Positions 57,098-64,000 of a stretch of 64,000 bases of DNA are shown here, piece after piece. The first letter of the stretch is position 1. Each line of letters opens with the position of its first letter. The position numbers and the translations under genes are program-made. This DNA comes from Anthonomus grandis grandis (Eukaryota; Arthropoda; Insecta; Coleoptera; Curculionidae), in assembly GCF_022605725.1 (NCBI RefSeq), contig NC_065550.1, positions 4,712,001 to 4,776,000 on the forward strand. Reading direction: 5' to 3'. The notes beneath the pieces were generated by a model. The model searched no databases and had not been told where the DNA came from. It worked only from the letters and a program-made list of their open reading frames with translations.

Positions 57098-57233
57098 CTG
57101 GAAAAAAAAAGTTAAAACCAAATACTTTAACGATTAAAATATTACTTTAATAAGGAAAGAAATTATGACATTTTGGATAATGTCACGTAATAAATTCTTA
57201 GATTATTAAATATAGTCTTAAATGTTTTATTAC

Positions 57234-57883
57234 GAGTTACTTATTATATTGGGTATTACGTCACTTATAGCGAAAATCAATTTAGAAATTTTTTATCTCA
57301 CACGCTCAAAAATTGATTAGTTTAGTTTGTTTACTCAATTTAGTTGGTCAAACTATTAATAAATCATATAAAAAAGTATATAAAGTATTTTCGAATTAGG
57401 AAGAAATTTTGCTGATACTACATAGCTGAAAATTTGAAAAATAAGTATTTTTTATTTTTAATTTAATTTAATTTTAATTATCTTGATAACGGTAGTAGAT
57501 ATAACTACCGAAACGTTGGTTCAAATTAGGTATATTTTAAAAAAGTAGGTCTTCTTGTTGTTTTTTAATTTTAATATTCATAACAAAGTTAGGTAGGATA
57601 TTGAAAAGAAGAAACGAGCTCAGAGATTAATAGATTGAACCTCAGCTCCTAGGTATATAAAAAATCTATTATACCTCAATTAAATTATTGTATTTAAAAC
57701 TTATTGAACTTAAATTAAATTAAGTATATCGAACGGTATCGTTACAGATTTGAGTTCATATTTCTTTTAAATACGTGAATAAGTCTATTTTCTTCTTCTT
57801 TTCAATTTTTGAGTGTGTGAGATAAAAATTTCTAAATTGATTTTTGCTATAAGTGACGTAATACCCAATATAATAAGTAACTC
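57234..57883. repeat. Foldback MITE (~650 bp) with 83-bp inverted ends
   Basis: Left arm 57234-57316 starts GAGTTACTTATTATATTGGG; right arm 57802-57883 ends with its complement. Arms share GGGTATTACGTCACTTATAG and AATTTTTTATCTCACAC with few mismatches. No transposase. The loop holds the motif at 57483-57520. Confidence 0.88.
57483..57520 (+). ncRNA. Degenerate hammerhead-like motif inside the MITE
   Basis: TTGATAA, then a seven-pair hairpin CGGTAGT-AGATATA-ACTACCG, then AAACGTTGG. Overall layout equals the motif at 24281-24310, but the CUGAUGA box is changed to TTGATAA, so activity is doubtful. Confidence 0.3.
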
Positions 57884-58029
57884 ATTATGAATTCGTCACA
57901 ACAATACAGATTTTACTTATGTTTTATTATATCCCAATCATTAATATAAGGAATTGTAGGATAACATATTATATGCAACTAATATTGACCCGAAAACACT
58001 TATTTTAAAAAAATTAATTTTAACCTTAT
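57884..58029. other. Short unassigned spacer
   Basis: AT-rich; nothing recognised. Confidence 0.4.
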
Positions 58030-58745
58030 TTGATCATCGTGCGCCTGTCAAGAGTCTCTTATAACCAAACCTAAGGCTCCATGGATAAATGAAAATTTAA
58101 AAATATTTAAGGGATAAGGCGTTACAAAAATTTAAAAGATCTAAACTCGATTTGGACTGGGTAACATACAAAAAGTTAAGAAATTTTACTCTAGCTGCAA
58201 TAAGAAAAGAAAAGAAGAAGTACTTGGACTCGATGAGTGGCAATTCAAAGAAAACTTGGGCAGCCTTAAAAAACTTAAAGGTTGGCACAAATAAAAATTT
58301 TGAAATATCACAAAATTTGACAAATCCCAATTATATCAATAACTATTTTGCCACATACTTACAAAATCAATCGAACTGCACAAATAAAATTAACTTTTAT
58401 TCAAATAATTTTTACGACAATAATTTAAAATTTAATTTCAGAGTATCAGATGCATCGACAGTTCATAGAATATTAAATAATATGAAGAGTAATGCTACTG
58501 GAGTAGATGAAGTATCACCACTAATGCTGAAATATTGCAGTCCTTATATTGATATGTATATAACCCATATCATAAATTGCTGTATAGAGATTGGCTACTT
58601 TCCCGATCAATGGAAAATTTCTGTATGAAAACCGCTGCCGAAAACACCAAATCCCAGTGGCTTTAATAAACTTCGCATTATCAGTATCCTTCCGGCTTTG
58701 TCAAAAATTGTTGAAAGAATTCTGTATGAGTAAATGTACGGGTAT
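58030..58745 (+). pseudogene. Jockey/CR1-type LINE fragment (spacer and start of RT)
   Basis: A 158-codon frame: DWVTYKKLRNFTLAAIRKEK, KTWAALKNLKVGTNKNFEIS, FRVSDASTVHRILNNMKSNA and TGVDEVSPLMLKYCSPYIDM. After a stop come FNKLRIISILPALSKIVERI and LYE. Same organisation as the 49.8-kb LINE; endonuclease and catalytic RT blocks are missing. Confidence 0.82.
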
Positions 58746-58866
58746 TGCATGAACAATAACATTACACATCGGTAGCTTTAATAAATATACTGGATAATAT
58801 CAAATCTAATAAAGCCTAGTCTGTATATCAAATCTAATAAAAGAACTCAACTTCAAAACAAGGGAA

Positions 58867-59259
58867 GTGACATTACTAAATGAGTTAATTAAAGAAACAC
58901 AGGATAAAAACTCTTTACTACAGGAAAAAAAACAATTTCTTAAGGAAAAACTACATAACCTAGAAAGTAAACAAAAACAAACCCTCTTTTCCGAGGTCGT
59001 TCAGGGAAAAAACAATGTGACCAGACCAAAATCATTCGAAAAAAACATTCCGGCAGTTATAGTTAAGCCTAGGGGAACTCAAGATGCGAATACAACACGG
59101 GCAGAACTCGACAAAAACATCCACCCGGCTAAATTACAAGTGGGCATAAAAGCTACGCGCAACATCAAGTATGGTGGAATAATCATCAAATGTACCTCAC
59201 AACAGGAAATAGAGAAAATAAAAAAACTAAAGTTAAATTCAACCGAGACATTTATATAA
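58867..59259 (+). CDS. LINE ORF1 (gag-like) fragment, coiled coil and RRM-like domain
   Basis: 130 codons. Residues 1-45 form a Leu/Glu/Lys-rich heptad pattern (LLNELIKETQDKNSLLQEKK), likely a coiled coil for trimerisation. Residues 60-125 (IPAVIVKPRGTQDANTTRAE, LQVGIKATRNIKYGGIIIKC) match the start of the gag/RRM-like region of jockey and I-type LINE ORF1 proteins. The usual CCHC knuckles are missing because the frame joins RT-upstream sequence directly. Expected role is RNA binding, but this copy is truncated. Confidence 0.7.
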   Translation: MTLLNELIKETQDKNSLLQEKKQFLKEKLHNLESKQKQTLFSEVVQGKNNVTRPKSFEKNIPAVIVKPRGTQDANTTRAELDKNIHPAKLQVGIKATRNIKYGGIIIKCTSQQEIEKIKKLKLNSTETFI

Positions 59260-59464
59260 AAGATCTAAATAATAAAAACTTTGAAAATGACACAGAGATG
59301 GCCAATTTTTGTAATGAATATTTCTCTAAAAGGAACTAGTATGGCATGTCAAATTCCTGATACAACCACAAAGCTTAATCTAAATTATCCATCTTTCTTA
59401 AACTCCATGTCGTTAAAGCCTATAACAAAAAAATTAACTAATACTTCATATTAATTTAAAGAAA

Positions 59465-60740
59465 AACAGTTCCCCAGGTCCAGATAGCATAACTTCTGAG
59501 ATGGTAAAGCTGTGTCATCCATATACTGTTGAACCACTTAAATATATATTTAACCTTATTTTCTCATCAGCAAAGATACCTGAAGAACTCAAAACTTCAA
59601 TTATTACACCAATTTACAAAAAAGGAAGTAAGAGTGATGTTTCTAACTATAGAACAATAAGCTTAATAAATACATTTGGAAAAATTTTTGAAAAATGCTT
59701 AAAAGAAAGATTATATGACTACCTAAATAAAAATAACGTACTTAACAAAAATCAATTTGGTTTTCAAAAAAAAACTGGTACAAATGATGCAATTTATAGT
59801 CTAATAGAAAACACAAAATATGGAGTGGAGCAGGGAAAAAAATGTGTTGCGGTTTTTATGGATCTAGGAAAGGCCTTCGACACTGTACCCCATTCTAAGT
59901 TACTTCATGATCTTGAAAGATATGGAATTAGGGGTGTAGTGTTGGGGCTCTTTAACAACTATCTACAAGAAAGAAAGCAAATGGTAAAAATTAGAGATTC
60001 CCTGAGTGACCCTGAGATGACACAGTTCTTGTATTTAAGGATGTTACTTGGACTCTTGTAAGAACGAAACTCATAAATGGCATGAGGAAGGTAAAGATGT
60101 GGTTAAACAAGTATAAATTGTCTCTAAATATCTTAAAAACTGTTTATGTCGCCTTTTCTCTAACAGACGCAAATCGGCCAAATTTTAAGGAAATATTTAT
60201 TGATGAACAACAAAACTTTTTTATAAAATAAATAGAAAACACTAAACATCAAGGTATAATAATAGACAAAAAATTAAAATGGACACCACACATTCAAAAC
60301 TTAACATCTAAACTGAAAAGCTTAATTCATAAATCTTTTCTTATTAGAAATATATTGGATAAAAAAACTTTAATAATGTTGTAACAATCATTTGTGGAAT
60401 CTCTGATATGCTATGGTATAGTGACCTGGGGTGGACTCTACAATAATGCTCTTGAATCCTTAAAAACTGTTCAAAATTATATTATCAAAATAATCTATAA
60501 AAAAGACAGATTGTACCCCACCTCGCTCTTGTATGATACCAAAATACTTAATATCAGATCCTTATATCTATACTCCAGTTGTGTATTCTGGTATAAACTT
60601 AAAAATAAAAACTACATAAGTCACCACCATGAAACCAGACAACTAACTGAAAGACATTTTAATGTACCATTTCGCAGATTCGATGGAAGCCAAAGATGTA
60701 ATTCTGTAAAAGGACCAAACATTTTCAGAACTTTGTAAAA
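59465..60740 (+). pseudogene. LINE RT lacking the catalytic YxDD region
   Basis: 186 open codons: KKNSSPGPDSITSEM (shifted), LKTSIITPIYKKGSKSDVSN, TISLINTFGKIFEKCLKERL, NQFGFQKKTGTNDAIYSLIE, FMDLGKAFDTVPHSKLLHDL (first catalytic Asp). After DSLSDPEMTQF the GVPQG and FADD blocks are absent and the sequence jumps towards the thumb: KHQGIIIDKKLKWTPHIQNL, then YGIVTWGGLYNNALESLKTV and the C-terminus. An internal deletion near 60035-60200 explains this. Confidence 0.82.
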
Positions 60741-61046
60741 GATTTATCTATGAAAGTTATGATGCCTTAATTGACCTATAAATAACTATTAACGTTTTCC
60801 TTTTCTTCTGAAATTTTTAATATTTGTGTCTTATAGTTGTTTTACCTGTGTTTTAAATGCACTACCCTCAGGTTTATGTAAATTAGTGGTATGGGGCCCC
60901 TAGTAAATATAATTATATTGTATAGTAATATAATTAATTTTAAGTTATACACATACAGGTGCTTGCACCTAGGTGTACTTTATTGTATTGGTACTACAAA
61001 TTAATTTTGTTTACATCTGTCCTGTATTAAGCATGTATTTCTTATG

Positions 61047-61079
61047 TTGAATAAATTATTATTATTATTATTATTATTA
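61047..61079. repeat. (ATT)n microsatellite tail
   Basis: AATAAATTATT followed by repeated ATT units, at the 3' end of the preceding LINE. Confidence 0.9.
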
Positions 61080-61089
61080 GTATTGTTAT

Positions 61090-62415
61090 ATATTTAGAGC
61101 ACAAGATAAAAAATTATGACAATTTTGGTGTTGTTGGACTTTTCGAAGGCATTTGACAAGGATTTGACACTGTAAATCACGATCTGTTGGTGGCCAAATT
61201 GCAATATTATGGATTTTACAAGGAATCTTGTATGCGTATAAAATATCTATCCAACAGATTCCAATCGCTGTGCTGTAATAATATTTTTTTCTGATAGAGC
61301 AGCTATAGCATCTGGCGTTCACCAGAGATCAATTTTGGGCCCCTTCATCAAAAAATTTAAAGCTTAATCTGGAAAAATCTTATGTTATGGTTTTTGGTAA
61401 CAAAAAAAAAGTTTTTCAAGAATAATTTAAATATATTTATAAATAATTCAAAATAACATTTATCCACAGTACTAAAAACTTGGGGGTTGTTACCGATATT
61501 CAACTAAGATTTCAAGAACATTTAAGAAAACTTATACAAAAATCATTTTTTTCTTTGAAAATTTTATACCCTAATAGGCACATATTAAGTAAATCCCTTA
61601 AAAAAAGCTTATGTGAAACTCTTGTGTTATCTAATTTTACATACTGTGACTACATTTATGGTTTTGCTTTGGATTTTGGAGAGCAAAAATCGCCTACAGA
61701 AGGTGCAGAATGCTTGCTTGAGGTTTATCTGTGGTTTGCGCAAATTTGATCATATTTCACACTTATATAAGGACCTTGGGTGGTTAAAGACAAAATAATA
61801 TGTAATAATCTGTCTTCTCGCAATTCAATAAAAGAGCATTTAGTAATTCGAAATACCATTCACAATGTTGATACTAGAAATGTAAAAAAAATTGCTATGC
61901 CGCTGCATAGCACTGCAATTTTCCGGCGATCCTTTTCATATAACGCTGTAACGCAATACAATTCAATACCGGAATGTTATTTTACTGTAAGCCCTAAAAA
62001 TTTCAAGAGAAAGTACAAGACTTACTTATTAAATCAAAGTAACCAAATTTAATAATAATATTAACATTTCTTTAACCTTAAGATTATTGGAATATTTGCA
62101 TGTATATATTTTTTTTTTCTTATCTAAAAATTATTGTTTTTAATATATTTTCTGTGTAATCAAAGAATCAATGAACTAATAGTGTAGTAATTTAGGTAAA
62201 ATTTATATATTTCTTATTTTAGTTTAGCTAATAGATATATCTAAATTTAGTCCAAGAGCTAGTGAACCCTCAGACTAACGGTCTTCCTGTAAGGCTAGAA
62301 ATTTGTCATAGAGAGTCATAGTACACCAAGGCCAATAACAATGACCTGGCAGGCATCAGCCCTGCACGCCATTAGCCCTTTTATTTTTTAAAATGTAAAA
62401 TAAATAAGATAAAAA
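61090..62415 (+). pseudogene. LINE RT palm-to-C-terminus remnant
   Basis: Plus strand: ILVLLDFSKAFD (first Asp; followed by a short internal repeat of AAGGATTTGACA), VNHDLLVAKLQYYGFY (shifted) and ASGVHQRSILGP. The YADD block is lost. Then come KNLGVVTDIQLRFQEHLRKL, KKSLCETLVLSNFTYCDYIY, QKVQNACLRFICGLRKF and KIAMPLHSTAIFRRSFSYNA. The 3' UTR ends near AATAAATAAGATAAAAAAA at 62405. Multiple frameshifts. Confidence 0.8.
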
Positions 62416-62419
62416 AACT

Positions 62420-63060
62420 TACTTCTGTAAGCTTCAAAATTCAATACAATTTAGTTTGTTTATTGATAATTATGGAAAAAAATTAACAGGCGATTTTAGT
62501 AAGCAAAAGTATCTACCAGGTGAATTGAAAGGTGCATAGTTTAGGGGGTGAAATAAACTTTCTCCTGTAAAGTTGAAATTTAAGTATGTGTTTGAGTAAG
62601 TCTTTTCAAATAAATGTGTACAATGACAGGCGGTTCTGAACAGCATAAGACCTTGACAGGCGAGGGGAAAGATGCTGAGAGCGTGCGAGTAAGAGGCGTA
62701 ACGTGAATGCACATAGTGTGAGTAAGACCGTTTATCTAATGGTAAGCAATTCGGTACATTTTTATTTTAATGGTACAAAGGTACATTTCAAGTCAAATTA
62801 CCTTGAATCGGGTACATTTTGTAAAATATATCCTTCCTTGTTTAATTTTTTTATCAAAACAATAAAATTTTATAATTTATATTTAAATTTATCATTCATT
62901 CAAGTTAAATTTAATTTTTTTTAATGTAATTTAAGTTTATGTAGCTTATATGGATCTTGTTCATTACTATCAGTTACTGAGTCAAAGCATAAGGGCTGGA
63001 AACATTTCTTTGTACAAATATATTTTGTCAAAAATAGCAAGTATATTTTTTGTTACAAAT
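62420..63060. other. Unassigned, AT-rich
   Basis: No gene recognised. A minus-strand GTAAGT at about 62427 looks like a splice donor, but all frames upstream of it have stops. Confidence 0.4.
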
Positions 63061-63069
63061 CAACCCAAT

Positions 63070-64000
63070 TATTCGCGATGATTGGTAAAATATCACGATA
63101 CTTTGTTGAAAGTGGGACTTACACACCCATCAATTGAAAAATTCATGAAAGAAGGATACCTCGGAGTCAAACGAACTGATAAATCTTTCTCTAGACAGCC
63201 AACAGATTTAGCCCTTGAACAAACCATTAATGCTGACGCAGGCAGAAGATTAACCGGTGTGATTTAGTTTACAAATTCTATTTCTGCTCGTCAGCGATGG
63301 GCTAGAAGTCACGGTATAAGAACAACAATAATATCCCACACAATGGACATTACAGGTTTACAAAGGAAAAATGATGTATCAGCGGGCCTAGAAGAACATG
63401 CAATAAAAAGAGATTCTGCTCAATTGTGGAAGTTCATAAATACTTTCGAAAGATTTTCGAATCCATTTAATTTCAATCTAGACAAAGAATGTTTGTATAA
63501 TATTGGCAATGGTGCAGTAGCTTCGATCGCAGTACAAGATTATTTATTAAATTTTATAGAATCAGGCGAAAAGTGGAAAAAAAAGTTTATTACCGAATGT
63601 TCACTGAATGGAAAAAGATTTGAAGAAACAATTAAACAGGTGAAAATTATGAATTTTGCCTCTGAAAAAAAGAAGAACTAAATCAAAGCAGGTGGTAAGG
63701 TTCATGAAATCCGCGTCCAACGTGATTTATTTGGCCGTCTGCTAGCGCTGTCAATGAAATGTGAGATCGATGTAGAAAAAACATTATCATACCCCATTAC
63801 ACATGTTCCAATGTTACTGTGTCATGAAGATGGAACAATACATAAAACTCAAAAATCAGTAATGGTTAAAGATTTGAAGGCAAACGTTAGCAGTGACGAA
63901 GTACCAGGACGTTTTGATGTTGTTATTTTCGATGGATTCTTCTTGCTGCATACATTTAAAAATATCCCAAAAACGATCAGTGGTATTTCGAAAAAAATTA
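63070..64000 (+). pseudogene. Uncharacterised multicopy arthropod protein, broken, runs off the right edge
   Basis: The frame reads WVKYHDTLLKVGLTHPSIEK, LGVKRTDKSFSRQPTDLALE and QTINADAGRRLTGVI before a TAG at 63265. It continues in frame with FTNSISARQRWARSHGIRTT, a 112-codon open stretch (GLEEHAIKRDSAQLWKFINT), a TAA at 63679, and AGGKVHEIRVQRDLFGRLLA then FDVVIFDGFFLLHTFKNIPK. I recall close relatives in many copies in insect and cnidarian genomes. No catalytic motif is obvious and I know no function. One or two stops make this copy a pseudogene. Confidence 0.65.

Larger units (their letters stand above)
58790..61078 (+). mobile_element. LINE with ORF1 remnant, internally deleted RT and (ATT)n tail
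   Basis: ORF1-like frame (58867-59259), then RT (59465-60740) and a 3' UTR ending in AATAAATTATTATTATTATT at 61047-61078. ORF1 and ORF2 in one copy is unusual in this window. The deletions within make it a non-autonomous relic. Confidence 0.82.

Noticed and set aside
62425..62720. Possible upstream exon of the ATRX-like gene, with a good-looking GTAAGT on the minus strand
   Set aside because: All three frames before the donor contain stops and no matching protein sequence is seen; it could at most be untranslated.
1..64000. Bacterial-type features (operons, CRISPR, integrons), rRNA and tRNA genes
   Set aside because: No direct-repeat array, no ribosome-binding-site pattern and no cloverleaf was recognised; gene structure is eukaryotic with spliceosomal introns.

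Overview
The window looks like nuclear DNA of an arthropod, most likely an insect. It is very AT-rich, has GT-AG introns, and is packed with mariner-like, piggyBac, PIF/Harbinger, Mutator-like, BEL/Pao, Penelope-like and jockey/CR1-type elements. A beetle would fit, but nothing here proves the order. There is no bacterial gene organisation, no CRISPR array, and I recognised no rRNA or tRNA gene.

The host gene is an ATRX/XNP-type SNF2 chromatin remodeller on the minus strand. Ten coding exons lie between 57097 and 4307. They join in one continuous frame (1,578 bp, 526 codons) with canonical splice sites. They encode an acidic/basic N-terminal linker, a charged pre-helicase helix, and the first half of the ATPase: motif I GLGKT, motif II DEGH, motif III TGTP and the segment after it. 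The start codon and the second helicase lobe are not visible and probably lie beyond the right and left edges. Five introns are 52-58 bp. The other four are 3.5, 13.4, 14.3 and 19.7 kb, and nearly all mobile DNA sits in those four or outside the exons seen.

Layout: 0-4.3 kb holds a decayed multicopy gene copy, a probable solo LTR, a foldback element and a LINE remnant. The 4.5-8.0 kb intron holds LINE pieces, a lone 420-bp transposon end and a perfect 32-bp hairpin. The 8.4-21.8 kb intron holds LINE remains, a decayed piggyBac, a LINE split by a mariner with TA duplications, a truncated long-TIR mariner relative, and a Mutator-like element with a SWIM finger that itself contains another mariner. 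The 22.0-36.3 kb intron holds Penelope, BEL/Pao, hAT and LINE pieces, a MITE, hammerhead-like motifs, and a DDE transposase gene split by a 4.8-kb intron-bearing Mutator/YqaJ element. The 37.0-56.6 kb intron holds seven LINE copies and an apparently intact PIF/Harbinger element at 44.7-47.9 kb. From 57.2 kb to the right edge there is a foldback MITE, three LINE fragments and part of an uncharacterised multicopy gene.

The most unusual structure is the Harbinger element. Its transposase gene (plus) and MADF/BESS DNA-binding gene (minus) are reciprocally interleaved: exon 2 of each lies inside the intron of the other, and both reading frames are open. Other notable points are the well-resolved nested insertions with target-site duplications and a set of motifs resembling the hammerhead ribozyme core.
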